NCBI GenBank assembly: GCA_003248935.1
Contig: QFQF01000001.1
Span: 372,001 to 436,000 of the forward strand
DNA: 64,000 nucleotides
DNA from: Sphingobium sp.
Lineage (GTDB): Bacteria; Pseudomonadota; Alphaproteobacteria; Sphingomonadales; Sphingomonadaceae
Reading direction: 5' to 3'
Shown here: positions 8,642 to 17,827 of the stretch, piece after piece
Numbering within the stretch: position 1 is the stretch's first letter
Layout: each line of letters begins with the position of its first letter
The notes under the pieces: generated by a model
Database searches by the model: none
Told to the model about the DNA's origin: nothing
What the model saw: the letters and a program-made list of their open reading frames with translations, nothing else
Position numbers and translations under genes: made by a program

Positions 8642-9778
8642 TCAGTCGCTCCACATTTCCTTGAGCTTGGAGAAGAAGCCGCTCGACTGCGGGCATTCCT
8701 CCCCGGTCTCCGTCTCGCGAAACGCCTCAAGCAGTTCGCGCTGGCGTGCGGACAGGCGCGTGGGCGTCTCGACATCGATCTGCACCACCATGTCGCCAAG
8801 GCCGCGTCCATTCAACACCGGCATGCCCGCGCCGCGCTGGCGCAGTTGCTTACCCGACTGGATACCGGCGGGAATGGTGATCTTGTGCACGGTCTTGTCG
8901 AGCCCGGGCACCTCGATGACGCCGCCCAGCGCCGCCGTGGTGAAACTCACCGGCGCGCGGCAGATCAGGGTGGTGCCGTCCCGCTCGAACACCGGATGGC
9001 GCTTGACGTGCAGGAAGATGTAGAGGTCACCCGCAGGTGCACCCCGCGCGCCAGCCTCGCCCTTGCCCGTCAGGCGGATGCGGTTGCCTTCGTCCACGCC
9101 GGCGGGAATGTCGACCTGCAGCGTCGAGCGCTTGTCGACCCGTCCCTCGCCCCGGCAGGATCGGCACGGGCTGTCGATCACCTGCCCTGCGCCATGGCAG
9201 GTCGGGCATGTCCGCTCGACGACGAAGAACCCCTGCTGCGCCCGCACCTGGCCGCTGCCACGACACGTCATGCACGCCTTGGCCTTGGTACCCGGCTCCG
9301 CGCCGGTGCCCTCGCAGGGCTCGCAATTCTCCGAAACCTCGATATCGATCTGGGTCGAGGTGCCGGCGAATGCCTGCTCCAGCGTGATCTCCATGTCATA
9401 GCGCAGGTCGGCGCCGCGCCGGTTGGCCTGCTGCCGCCCGCCGCTGCCGAAACCCGCCTGCCCGAAGATCGTCTCGAAAATGTCGCCAAGGTCGGAGAAA
9501 CCGCCGGCGCCGCCGCCACCGAAGCCGCCGGGGCCACCCCCGCCGCCATTCTTGAAGGCTGCATGGCCGAACCGGTCATAGGCTGCCCGCTTCTGCGGGT
9601 CCTTCAGGCACTCATAGGCCTCGCTGACCGCCTTGAACTTGTCCTCGCTGTCGGCGCATCCCCCCGTCTTGTCCGGGTGATACTTCATCGCCAGCTTGCG
9701 ATAGGCGCTCTTGATGGTGCCGGCATCCGCCGTGCGTTCCACCTCCAGCAGCTCGTAATAGTCGACTTCCGTGCTCAT
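8642..9778 (-). CDS. dnaJ: Co-chaperone DnaJ
   Basis: A 378-residue type I J-protein that stimulates the DnaK ATPase and hands over unfolded clients. The J domain carries YHPDKTGG near residue 33. It is followed by a Gly/Phe-rich linker (GGGGPGGFGGGG) and four CxxCxGxG zinc repeats (CEPCEGTG, CMTCRGSG, CPTCHGAG, CRSCRGEG), then the C-terminal client-binding region. The family length is intact. It lies 109 bases downstream of dnaK on the same strand and is probably read from the heat-shock promoter upstream of dnaK. Confidence 0.97.
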   Translation of the reverse strand: MSTEVDYYELLEVERTADAGTIKSAYRKLAMKYHPDKTGGCADSEDKFKAVSEAYECLKDPQKRAAYDRFGHAAFKNGGGGGPGGFGGGGAGGFSDLGDIFETIFGQAGFGSGGRQQANRRGADLRYDMEITLEQAFAGTSTQIDIEVSENCEPCEGTGAEPGTKAKACMTCRGSGQVRAQQGFFVVERTCPTCHGAGQVIDSPCRSCRGEGRVDKRSTLQVDIPAGVDEGNRIRLTGKGEAGARGAPAGDLYIFLHVKRHPVFERDGTTLICRAPVSFTTAALGGVIEVPGLDKTVHKITIPAGIQSGKQLRQRGAGMPVLNGRGLGDMVVQIDVETPTRLSARQRELLEAFRETETGEECPQSSGFFSKLKEMWSD

Positions 9779-9887
9779 CTCGCCCCCTGCGCGCGCGCAG
9801 CCCCCGACTTCCCCCGGGCCGCGCGGGCATAGCGGATGCTATTCCCACAGGCTCCGGGCAAAGTCGAGGTTCGCTTCATCGCAGGCC

Positions 9888-11801
9888 TTACGCCTTGTTG
9901 TCTTCGTCCACTTCGGAGAATTCGGCATCGACGACATCGTCGTCCGCCGCCTTCGCCTCGCGCGCTTCTTCGCCTGAGGGAGCCGCGGCCTGGGCCTGCT
10001 CCTTTTCGTAGATGGCCTGGCCCAGCTTCATGGCGACCGTGGCGAGTTCCTGCGCCTTGGTCTTCATGGCTTCGGGATCACCACCCTCGACAGCCGACTT
10101 GGCGGCCGCGATCGCGGTCTCGATCTCGGACTTCAGCGCCGCGTCGACCTTGTCGCCATGCTCCTCGATCTGCTTCTCGGTCGTGTGGATCAGGCTTTCG
10201 GCGTTGTTCTTCGCCTCGGCCGATTCACGCTTCTTCTTGTCCTCGTCGGCGAAGCGCTCGGCATCCTTCACCATCTGCTCGATGTCGGCGTCGCTGAGGC
10301 CACCGGAAGCCTGGATCTTGATCTGCTGCTCCTTGCCGGTGCCCTTGTCGCGCGCCGACACGTTGACGATGCCGTTCGCGTCGATGTCGAACGTGACCTC
10401 GATCTGCGGTACACCGCGCGGCGCCGGGGGAATGCCGACCAGATCGAACTGGCCGAGCAGCTTGTTGTCCGACGCCATCTCGCGCTCGCCCTGGAACACG
10501 CGGATCGTCACCGCCTGCTGGTTGTCGTCGGCGGTCGAATAGACCTGCGACTTCTTGGCCGGGATCGTGGTGTTGCGGTCGATCATGCGGGTGAACACGC
10601 CGCCCAGCGTCTCGATGCCCAGCGACAGCGGGGTCACGTCGAGCAGCAGCACGTCCTTGACGTCGCCCTGAAGCACGCCCGCCTGAATGGCGGCACCCAT
10701 CGCAACGACCTCGTCCGGGTTCACGCCCGAATGCGGCTCCTTGCCGAAGAACTCCTTCACGGCCTCGCGCACCTTGGGCATGCGGGTCATGCCGCCGACC
10801 AGTACGATTTCGCTGATCTCGCTGGCGGTGACGCCTGCGTCGGCCATCGCCTTCTTGCAGGGGTCCATCGTGCGCTTGATGAGGTCGGCGACCAGCTTTT
10901 CCAGGTCCGCGCGGGTGATGGTCTTCACCAGATGCTTGGGACCGTTCTGGTCGGCGGTGATGAAGGGCAGGTTGACCTCGGTCGTCTGCGCCGAAGACAG
11001 CTCGATCTTCGCCTTCTCGGCCGCTTCCTTCAGGCGCTGGAGCGCCAGCTTGTCCTTGGTGAGGTCGATGCCCTCATCCTTCTGGAAGCTGTCGGCCAGA
11101 TACTGGACCAGCTTGGCGTCGAAATCCTCGCCGCCCAGGAAGGTGTCGCCGTTGGTCGACTTCACCTCGAACACGCCGTCGCCGATCTCCAGGATCGAGA
11201 TGTCGAACGTGCCGCCGCCAAGGTCGTAGACGGCGATGGTCTTGCCGTCCTGCTTCTCAAGCCCGTAGGCGAGCGCAGCGGCGGTCGGCTCGTTGATGAT
11301 GCGCAGCACTTCCAGGCCCGCGATCCTGCCGGCGTCCTTGGTCGCCTGACGCTGGGCGTCGTTGAAGTAGGCGGGCACGGTGATGACGGCCTGCGTCACG
11401 GTCTCGCCCAGATAGCTCTCGGCGGTTTCCTTCATCTTCTGCAGGATGAAGGCGGAAATCTGCGACGGGCTGTAATCCTCGCCACCGGCCTTGACCCAGG
11501 CATCGCCGTTGGTCCCGGCGGTGATGCTGTAGGGCACCAGCTCCATGTCCTTCTTGGTCATCGGATCGTCGAAACGGCGGCCGATCAGGCGCTTCACCGC
11601 GAAAACGGTGTTCTCCGGGTTGGTGACGGCCTGGCGCTTGGCCGGCTGGCCGACGAGGCGCTCTCCGCCCTTGGCGAATGCCACGATCGACGGCGTCGTG
11701 CGCGCGCCCTCGGCATTCTCGATCACCTTCGGCTTCCCGCCGTCCATCACGGCGATACAGCTGTTTGTCGTACCCAGGTCGATACCGATAACTTTAGCCA
11801 T
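9888..11801 (-). CDS. dnaK: Molecular chaperone DnaK (Hsp70)
   Basis: A 637-residue Hsp70. The start is at MAKVIGIDLGTTNSC rather than seven codons upstream, and an AGAGG ribosome-binding site precedes it. The ATPase domain has the phosphate-binding GIDLGTT and DLGGGTFD motifs. The substrate domain follows around residue 390, and the C-terminal lid ends in an acidic DDVVDAEFSEVDEDNKA tail typical of proteobacterial DnaK. It heads a dnaK-dnaJ operon with a clear alphaproteobacterial heat-shock promoter at 11890-11917. Confidence 0.98.
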   Translation of the reverse strand: MAKVIGIDLGTTNSCIAVMDGGKPKVIENAEGARTTPSIVAFAKGGERLVGQPAKRQAVTNPENTVFAVKRLIGRRFDDPMTKKDMELVPYSITAGTNGDAWVKAGGEDYSPSQISAFILQKMKETAESYLGETVTQAVITVPAYFNDAQRQATKDAGRIAGLEVLRIINEPTAAALAYGLEKQDGKTIAVYDLGGGTFDISILEIGDGVFEVKSTNGDTFLGGEDFDAKLVQYLADSFQKDEGIDLTKDKLALQRLKEAAEKAKIELSSAQTTEVNLPFITADQNGPKHLVKTITRADLEKLVADLIKRTMDPCKKAMADAGVTASEISEIVLVGGMTRMPKVREAVKEFFGKEPHSGVNPDEVVAMGAAIQAGVLQGDVKDVLLLDVTPLSLGIETLGGVFTRMIDRNTTIPAKKSQVYSTADDNQQAVTIRVFQGEREMASDNKLLGQFDLVGIPPAPRGVPQIEVTFDIDANGIVNVSARDKGTGKEQQIKIQASGGLSDADIEQMVKDAERFADEDKKKRESAEAKNNAESLIHTTEKQIEEHGDKVDAALKSEIETAIAAAKSAVEGGDPEAMKTKAQELATVAMKLGQAIYEKEQAQAAAPSGEEAREAKAADDDVVDAEFSEVDEDNKA

Positions 11802-11889
11802 TGTTTCCTCTTTTGACCCCAAATCAGTTCAGCGGTTGACGGCTCCGCCCCGCAAAAAGCGCCAGGTGCGGCCACCGTGTCGGGATCGG

Positions 11890-11917
11890 ATATAGGCGCG
11901 CTTTTCCTTGGCACAAG
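11890..11917 (-). promoter_or_regulatory. Predicted sigma-32 heat-shock promoter of dnaK-dnaJ
   Basis: Reading the minus strand, CTTG is followed after exactly 17 bases by CCTATAT. This fits the alphaproteobacterial RpoH pattern CTTG-N(about 17)-CCTATNT. It lies about 90 bases upstream of the dnaK start codon. The position, spacing and downstream gene all agree. Confidence 0.75.
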
Positions 11918-11973
11918 ACGAGTTGAGGATTACGCAGTCCGGCGACCGGAAACGAGACAGTGGGAGTCGACGG

Positions 11974-12525
11974 ATGTTCAAGGCAAAGTCCCGGTTTACG
12001 GGCCTTTTCGGGCGGGTCGCCTCCGGCATGCTGATTGCCGCCGCATCGGCGATGCTTTCGGGCTGCGCCGATCCGCTGCCGCTCTACGTCGATCAGGCAT
12101 GGATTCGCCTCGCCCCCGATCAGGCCGCGCCCGCCGCCGGTTACATGACCGTGCATGGCGGCCCGCAGGAGGTGAAGCTGCTCGGCGTCCTGTCCGACCG
12201 GGTCCAGCGCATCGAGATGCACGAGAGCGCGAACGAGGGCGGGATGACGACGATGAAGCCGATCACCTCGGTCACGATTCCTGCCGAGACCAAGGTCGCC
12301 TTCGCACCGGGCGGCAAGCATCTGATGATGTTCGGCGTCAACGCGGCCGAAGCGCGGGAAGGCAAGATCCCCCTCACCTTCCTGTTCTCGAACGGCGACC
12401 GCATCATCGTCGACGCCGTATTGCAGAAGGCGGGCGCGGCCGCGAGCGACGCCGCGAACGACAATGCGGCCGCCCCCGCAACGGACAACAGCATGGGCAA
12501 CATGGCGGACCATGCCGGGCACTGA
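11974..12525 (+). CDS. PCu(A)C-type periplasmic copper chaperone, lipoprotein
   Basis: A 183-residue protein that starts at MFKAKSRF after a GGGAG site. It has a lipoprotein signal ending LSGC (Cys31). The PCu(A)C copper site is exact: H-x10-M-x21-HxM, from the His of IEMHES through TTMKP to KHLMM. The family delivers Cu(I) to cytochrome oxidase or buffers periplasmic copper. The C-terminal tail is Ala/Asn-rich and ends with another Met/His cluster (NMADHAGH), which may add metal binding. No Sco-like partner is adjacent. It is divergent from dnaK. Confidence 0.85.
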   Translation: MFKAKSRFTGLFGRVASGMLIAAASAMLSGCADPLPLYVDQAWIRLAPDQAAPAAGYMTVHGGPQEVKLLGVLSDRVQRIEMHESANEGGMTTMKPITSVTIPAETKVAFAPGGKHLMMFGVNAAEAREGKIPLTFLFSNGDRIIVDAVLQKAGAAASDAANDNAAAPATDNSMGNMADHAGH

Positions 12526-12561
12526 CATTTCGGGCCGCCGCGATCTCCCGTTCATGAACCG

Positions 12562-13035
12562 GTGACCACCGGCCGTCCCCTGACCCCGTCGGAGCGCGCG
12601 CTGGCCGCCGCCATGTTCGGCGACGCGATCGCCTATGATCAGGTGCGCATCCACAACCGCAAATGGTGGCCGCTCCAGCCCGCCCATATCACCATGGCGC
12701 CCGACGGCCATCTGTGGCTGCACCCGAAGGGCGGGCTCTACTGCGACGATTTCTGCGCCGGGCCGCTCGACCAGCAGGGCCTCTTCATCCACGAAATGAC
12801 CCATGTGTGGCAGGCGCAGACGCGCGGCCGCTGGTGGCTTCCGCTGATGCGCCACCCGTTCTGCCGCTACGACTACACGATCCGCCCCGGAAAGCCCTTC
12901 GACCGCTACGGCATCGAACAGCAGGCGGAAATCGTCCGCCACGCGTCCCTGCTGCGACAGGGCTTCATCCTTCCGGGCAAACCACCGCTGGAGGTATACG
13001 ACGCTCTGCTGCCGTTCGACGGCGCGCACGGATGA
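12562..13035 (+). CDS. Putative zinc-binding HExxH protein ('vgr-related' family)
   Basis: A 157-residue protein with a GTG start and no signal peptide. It carries a clear HEMTH (HExxH) zinc motif in LFIHEMTHVWQAQ near residue 78, within an aromatic-rich context. Similar short proteins in sphingomonads are often labelled 'vgr related protein', apparently from weak similarity to the metallopeptidase-like part of some type VI secretion VgrG proteins. No other secretion genes are nearby, and peptidase activity is unproven. It lies 36 bases downstream of the copper chaperone gene and may share its transcript. Confidence 0.65.
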   Translation: MTTGRPLTPSERALAAAMFGDAIAYDQVRIHNRKWWPLQPAHITMAPDGHLWLHPKGGLYCDDFCAGPLDQQGLFIHEMTHVWQAQTRGRWWLPLMRHPFCRYDYTIRPGKPFDRYGIEQQAEIVRHASLLRQGFILPGKPPLEVYDALLPFDGAHG

Positions 13036-13067
13036 TATTGGGTGAGTTGCGGGTGATCTGGCTTACC

Positions 13068-13147
13068 CCGTCATCCCGGCGAAGGCTGGGATCGCAGGCC
13101 CGGTGGCGTGTCCTCTCCTGAGACCCCAGCCTTCGCCGGGGTGACGG
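13068..13147. repeat. Intergenic inverted repeat, 31-base arms
   Basis: Left arm 13068-13098 and right arm 13117-13147 are near-perfect reverse complements (a few mismatches) around an 18-base centre. The core of the left arm is CATCCCGGCGAAGGCTGGGA. This type of GGCGAAGGCTGG palindrome is commonly met between genes in alphaproteobacteria. It sits between two convergent genes and could also stop transcription from either side, although there is no T tract. Confidence 0.75.
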
Positions 13148-13256
13148 ACTCTAGCCGTCCAGCTGCCCGCGCCTCATTTTCACTCCACCCGGGCGGCAGG
13201 ACAAATCGGACAGCCATGCGCGGCGGAAGATTATCCCCCCTATCGCGTTGCTTCGA

Positions 13257-13778
13257 TCAGGGCTTCTCGGTCGGCGCGACGCTCGGGGTCGGCACGACAT
13301 CCTTGGCACTCAGCACGGTGGCGGGCGGCGCGCCCTTGTCGATTGCGGCGGCGAGTTGGGTCGCGGGCGCGCAGCCCTGCTTGCACAGGGACTTCACGCG
13401 GGCGAGGTTCTCCTTCGCCCGTTCGAGCGCGCCCTTCTCCACCATCGCCTGCCCCTGCCCCGACAGCGCCTGCACATCGGTCGGATCGAGCAGCAGCGCC
13501 TCGCCATAGAGGCGGATGGCCTTGCCCTGCAGCCCCTGCGTCCGCGCGATCTGGCCGAGCGCGACATAGACGGCGCGGTTGCGCGGATCGGCGGCGAGCG
13601 CGCTTTCATAGGCGTCGTTGGCCGCCTCATAACGACCCGCGCGCTGCGCCTCGTCGCCCGCCTTCTGCCATTCGATCGACAACGGATCGATCTGGGTATC
13701 CGGTTTCTGGCTCAACCCCACGCTCGACACGGTCGCGAGCACGGCGGCCAGGGCGATCGAGGCAGGTGTGAAACGCAT
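13257..13778 (-). CDS. TPR-repeat protein with signal peptide
   Basis: A 173-residue exported protein starting at MRFTPASIALAAVL; the 24 upstream in-frame residues lack signal character and are excluded. After a cleavable signal peptide there are about three tetratricopeptide repeats between residues 35 and 135 (for example AGRYEAANDAYESALAADP), a fold for protein-protein contacts. Near residue 140 is a CKQGC pair that could form a disulfide. It is the last gene of the guaB > rsmB-like > TPR run. No specific partner can be named. Confidence 0.7.
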   Translation of the reverse strand: MRFTPASIALAAVLATVSSVGLSQKPDTQIDPLSIEWQKAGDEAQRAGRYEAANDAYESALAADPRNRAVYVALGQIARTQGLQGKAIRLYGEALLLDPTDVQALSGQGQAMVEKGALERAKENLARVKSLCKQGCAPATQLAAAIDKGAPPATVLSAKDVVPTPSVAPTEKP

Positions 13779-13849
13779 GATTGTCTCCAGAATTGCGGCG
13801 GCCGGTATTTTCCGGGCCGGAGTGTCTTCACTTTCGCGCATCATGTCCA

Positions 13850-15043
13850 TCAGGCTTTTTGCAGCGCGGCGAAGAAGAAACCGTCCGTCCCATCATGGGC
13901 GGGGGTCAATACTATTCCGTTACCAAGGGTGCGCCCCGGCGACGAGCCGGGCGGATTCCCGAGTGGCAGGGGGGTGAACGCATCGTGGCGTGCCAGAAAG
14001 GCGGCGATCTGCGCTGGTCCCTCCTCAACGGTCAAAGCGCAGACAGCATAGACGAGCCGTCCGCCGGACGCCAGCAGCGGCGCGGCAAGATCGAGTATCC
14101 GTGCCTGTTCCGCCACCAGCCGCGCCAGACGGGCGGGGTTGAGGCGCCAGCGCGCTTCCGGATTGCGCCGCCATGTCCCCGTGCCGGAGCATGGCGCATC
14201 GACCAGCACCACGTCGGCCTGCCCCGCCAGCGCCGCGAGTCGTTCGCCTTCCCGCCCCTGATCGAGCAGCAATGTCTCGATGAACCCCGCCCCGGCTCGT
14301 TGCGCGCGTGGAGGCAGACGATTCAGCCGGTCGCGTATGGTGTCCGCGGCGATCAGTCGCCCCGTCCCCGCCATCGCCGCCGCAAGCGCCAGCGTCTTGC
14401 CGCCGGCCCCGGCGCACAGGTCGACGACCGTCATGCCCGGCCGCACGTCGCAGGCGGCGGCGATCGCCTGGCTGCCCGCATCCTGCACCTCGACCAGGCC
14501 GCTCTCCCATGCCGGCGCGCCCTCGATCGCAAAGCCCTCGGGCAGGCGCAGCGCATCGGGGAAGCCGGACACCGGCTCCGCCTCCGGCAACGCCGCGCGC
14601 GCCGTCGCCATGTCGCCTTTCAGCCTGTTGACCCTCAGATCCAGCGACGCCCGCGCCAGCAGCGCCTTCTGCTCAGCATCGGTGACAGGATCGACCAGCA
14701 AGTTATTGATCCATGCAGGAATGACAGACGCGGATGTGCCCTCTTCATCGTCCGAAAGCGGCGCAGGGCCGTGGGTCGATCCGTCGAACAGGGCGGCCAG
14801 CGCAACATCTTCCCGCGCCAGCCCTACGATCGCCGCCCGCCCGCTCCCCGGCCGGTCGCCGCTGCGCCGGATCGCCCGGTACAGAAGGTCGCGCACCGCC
14901 CGCCGGTCCTTCGATCCCGCATAGCGCCGCGTCCGAAAATAGCGCGCGATCAGCGTGTCGGCGGCCGGGCCACCGTCGCGCGCCGCCGCGATCACGTCAT
15001 CGAGTATATCGATCGCCGCCTGCACGCGGGCCGCCGGGGTCAT
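13850..15043 (-). CDS. RsmB-type RNA (cytosine-C5) methyltransferase
   Basis: A 397-residue SAM-dependent methyltransferase of the RsmB/NOL1/NOP2/Sun family. A short NusB-like N-terminal region precedes the catalytic domain. The SAM site reads VVDLCAGAGGKTLALAA, motif IV is VDAPCSGTGTWRRNP with the release cysteine, and motif VI is YAVCALTVEEG with the nucleophilic cysteine. The likely substrate is 16S rRNA, but other members modify tRNA, so no gene symbol is fixed. It lies 36 bases downstream of guaB on the same strand. Confidence 0.85.
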   Translation of the reverse strand: MTPAARVQAAIDILDDVIAAARDGGPAADTLIARYFRTRRYAGSKDRRAVRDLLYRAIRRSGDRPGSGRAAIVGLAREDVALAALFDGSTHGPAPLSDDEEGTSASVIPAWINNLLVDPVTDAEQKALLARASLDLRVNRLKGDMATARAALPEAEPVSGFPDALRLPEGFAIEGAPAWESGLVEVQDAGSQAIAAACDVRPGMTVVDLCAGAGGKTLALAAAMAGTGRLIAADTIRDRLNRLPPRAQRAGAGFIETLLLDQGREGERLAALAGQADVVLVDAPCSGTGTWRRNPEARWRLNPARLARLVAEQARILDLAAPLLASGGRLVYAVCALTVEEGPAQIAAFLARHDAFTPLPLGNPPGSSPGRTLGNGIVLTPAHDGTDGFFFAALQKA

Positions 15044-15079
15044 GTCGCGGGCCCAGACCGGTGCATCATGCCCGCGGCG

Positions 15080-16537
15080 TCAGCGCGTCGGATAGTTCGG
15101 CGCTTCCCGCGTGATCGTCACGTCGTGGACATGGCTCTCGGAAAGGCCGGCATTGGTGATCTGGACGAAGCGCGCGCGCTCCTGCAACTCCTTGATCGTC
15201 CGGCTGCCGGTGTAGCCCATCGCCGCCTTCACGCCGCCGACCAGTTGATGGATCACGTCGGACGCCGGCCCCTTGAACGGCACCTGTCCCTCGATCCCCT
15301 CGGGCACGAGCTTCATCTGGTCCTTGATGTCGGCCTGGAAATAGCGGTCGGCGCTGCCCCGCGCCATCGCGCCGACAGAGCCCATGCCGCGATAGCTCTT
15401 GTACGCCCGGCCCTGATACAGGAACGTTTCGCCCGGTGCCTCTGCCGTACCCGCGAGCAGCGATCCCACCATCACGCAGCCTGCGCCCGCCGCCAGCGCC
15501 TTCGCCACGTCGCCGCTGGTGCGCAGGCCGCCGTCGGCGATCACCGGCACGCCCGACTTGGCGGCTTCCTCGGCCGAATCCACGATCGCGGTCAGCTGCG
15601 GCACGCCGATGCCGGCGACGACGCGCGTCGTGCAGATCGATCCCGGACCGATGCCCACCTTCACGCAGTCCGCTCCCGCGTCGATCAGCGCGCGGGTCGC
15701 CTCCGCCGTCGCGACGTTGCCCGCAACGACCTGAACGTGGTTGGACAGCTTCTTGACCGCGGTGACGGCGGCCGACACCTGCTTGCTGTGGCCATGCGCC
15801 GTATCGATGACGATCAGGTCGCACTCGGCGTCGATCAGCGCCTCGGTCCGCTCCAGCCCCTTGTCGCCCACGGTGGTCGCGGCGGCGACGCGCAGGCGCC
15901 CTGCGGCGTCCTTCGTCGCCTGCGGATAATTGACTGCCTTCTCCATGTCCTTGACGGTGATCAGGCCGACACAGTGATAGGCGTTGTCGACCACCAGCAG
16001 CTTCTCGATCCGGCGCTGGTGCAGCATCCGCTTCGCCTCATCCTGGCTGACGCCCGGCGACACCACGGCCAGATTGTCCCGCGTCATCAGTTCGCTGACC
16101 GGCTGGTTCGGGTTTTCGGCGAAACGCGTGTCGCGATGGGTCAGAATGCCGGCCAGCTTGCCGCTCGCCTCGACGACCGGAATGCCCGAAATGCGGTTGC
16201 GCGCCATCAGCGCCTGCGCCTCCGCCAGCGTCGCATCGGGCGTGATCGTGATCGGATTGACGACCATGCCGCTCTCGAACCGCTTGACGGCGCGAACGGC
16301 GGCCGCCTGCTCCTCGATCGACAGGTTGCGGTGGAGCACGCCCATGCCGCCCAGCTGCGCCATGACGATCGCCATGTCGGCCTCCGTTACGGTGTCCATG
16401 GCGGAGGAGAGGATCGGGATGTTCAGGCGGATCGCCTTCGTCACCTGCGTCGATGGATCGGCCTGGCTCGGCAGCACGTCGGATTCGGCGGGCTGCAACA
16501 GCACGTCATCGAAGGTGAGACCGAGGCGGATGTCCAT
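15080..16537 (-). CDS. guaB: Inosine-5'-monophosphate dehydrogenase
   Basis: A 485-residue enzyme that oxidises IMP to XMP with NAD+, the rate-limiting step of GMP synthesis. The start is MDIRLGLTFDDVLL, the family's conserved N terminus; the 35 upstream in-frame residues are not family-like. The TIM-barrel is interrupted by two CBS domains (about residues 90-210). The catalytic loop GPGSICTTR contains the essential cysteine. Length is standard. It leads the rsmB-like and TPR genes. Confidence 0.97.
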   Translation of the reverse strand: MDIRLGLTFDDVLLQPAESDVLPSQADPSTQVTKAIRLNIPILSSAMDTVTEADMAIVMAQLGGMGVLHRNLSIEEQAAAVRAVKRFESGMVVNPITITPDATLAEAQALMARNRISGIPVVEASGKLAGILTHRDTRFAENPNQPVSELMTRDNLAVVSPGVSQDEAKRMLHQRRIEKLLVVDNAYHCVGLITVKDMEKAVNYPQATKDAAGRLRVAAATTVGDKGLERTEALIDAECDLIVIDTAHGHSKQVSAAVTAVKKLSNHVQVVAGNVATAEATRALIDAGADCVKVGIGPGSICTTRVVAGIGVPQLTAIVDSAEEAAKSGVPVIADGGLRTSGDVAKALAAGAGCVMVGSLLAGTAEAPGETFLYQGRAYKSYRGMGSVGAMARGSADRYFQADIKDQMKLVPEGIEGQVPFKGPASDVIHQLVGGVKAAMGYTGSRTIKELQERARFVQITNAGLSESHVHDVTITREAPNYPTR

Positions 16538-16663
16538 GAGTAGAGCCACTTTCCGTGCAGGCGGGAGGATTCGTGGCGGCCCATGTAACCATTTGTACCG
16601 GGGAGGGCTAGGGCGAAGCCGGGCTTTTTGTTGCATCCGCACAAACCCGCCCGGCGGGACGGA

Positions 16664-17533
16664 TCAGTGACGGCTGGTCAGCATCGCGCGCGTCGCCTCG
16701 GCGCAACCGCGCAGCGCATCCTCCAGTCGCTCGGACCGCAAGGCGGCCGAAAGCACCTCGACGCCGATCGGCCCGTCATAATCGGTGACGCACAGCGCCG
16801 CGAGGAAAGCGGGAATGTCGGCGGTGCCCGTGCCGGGAATCAGGCGATGGTCGAGAGCTTCCGTCACGACATCATCCAGCGCATCGGGGCTACAATCGGC
16901 CACCGCGACCGCGGCGACTATCCCCTTCGGCAAGGCGGCGATCGCCGCCGCGTCGATGCCCAGCCGCTTGCAATGCCAGCTGTCGAGCAGCAGGCCCGCC
17001 GTCGAACCCGCACTTTCCCCCAGAATGTCGATTGCCATGCCGATCGACCTGATGCTTGAATAGGCCGCGATCTCCAGCGCCGCGACCATGCCGGCCTGCT
17101 TGCTCATCCGGGCGACCGCCTGGAAGCGATCCGACAACAGGCCGACAGGAATGAACGCGGCCGAGAAATCGCCGATCACCTCGACCAGCCCGGCGCCGAC
17201 CCGATTTCCGCAATCCAGCATCGTCTCGAGCGACCGGCGCCACTCGCCGTCATCCTCCCACCAGCGCCGCAACGCCTGGATCTGGATATGCCGGATGCCA
17301 TTGTCCGCCAGCAACGCGCGCAGGTCGCGGTCGCCGTGGCGCGCCAGCGCCCGTGCCAGTTCCGCTTCGGTAACGCCGATACCGGCATAGCCGACGGCAC
17401 CGGCCAGTCGGATGCGATCCTCGAACGGGATCGGACACAGTGTAGGGCGCATGCCCGGCCGTTGTCCGGCCTGCATCCAATGGTTCGCCAACAAATCCGT
17501 CTTGGCTATCCCGCCCCGCCGGGTAGTCCCCAC
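16664..17533 (-). CDS. Sugar phosphate isomerase/epimerase-like TIM-barrel protein
   Basis: A 289-residue protein of the xylose isomerase-like TIM-barrel (AP endonuclease 2) superfamily. The N terminus KTDLLANHWMQAG followed by FEDRIRLAGAVGYAGIGV is the usual opening of this group, which supports a start at or near the GTG at 17533. Metal ligands are suggested by VEVIGDF, LLLDSWHC and the C-terminal IGVEVLSAALR. Relatives isomerise or dehydrate sugars and polyols; the substrate is unknown. It is a single gene, divergent from DUF427 across an AT-rich spacer. Confidence 0.7.
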   Translation of the reverse strand: MGTTRRGGIAKTDLLANHWMQAGQRPGMRPTLCPIPFEDRIRLAGAVGYAGIGVTEAELARALARHGDRDLRALLADNGIRHIQIQALRRWWEDDGEWRRSLETMLDCGNRVGAGLVEVIGDFSAAFIPVGLLSDRFQAVARMSKQAGMVAALEIAAYSSIRSIGMAIDILGESAGSTAGLLLDSWHCKRLGIDAAAIAALPKGIVAAVAVADCSPDALDDVVTEALDHRLIPGTGTADIPAFLAALCVTDYDGPIGVEVLSAALRSERLEDALRGCAEATRAMLTSRH

Positions 17534-17827
17534 AGTGATCGCCCGTCTCCCACCGCAACAGGCGTCCCACGCACTGTCTGCCTGACCTATATCATCCGAT
17601 ATCAGTTACTCACCAGACATGTTCAAGATAAACTCTCAATTATCCAATGTTCAACTTGCCGCTTTGTATATTCCATTGATCGCAATCGTAACGATTTTCA
17701 CAGTTGAACTTGCCCATCCGGCACCCACATCTGCCCCTCATGGACCGACTTCTGCGCGGACCGCGCCCTTGCTCTGAACCATGGTACCGCTGCGAGAATT
17801 CGCCTGATGCCGTAAGGGAAACCGGAA
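17534..17827. other. AT-rich intergenic region, 294 bases
   Basis: This spacer between two divergent genes carries a stretch at roughly 17580-17710 that is clearly poorer in G and C than anything around it. It contains GTTCAACT and, 55-60 bases later, AGTTGAAC, which is an inverted repeat, plus the perfect palindrome listed separately at 17684. No convincing ORF or RNA gene was seen. Promoters for both flanking genes are expected here. Confidence 0.5.
17684..17696. promoter_or_regulatory. Perfect inverted repeat AATCGT-A-ACGATT
   Basis: A 13-base perfect palindrome with a single central base, placed in the AT-rich divergent spacer about 130 bases upstream of the DUF427 gene. It resembles an operator for a dimeric regulator, but no cognate regulator is adjacent. 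Confidence 0.4.
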
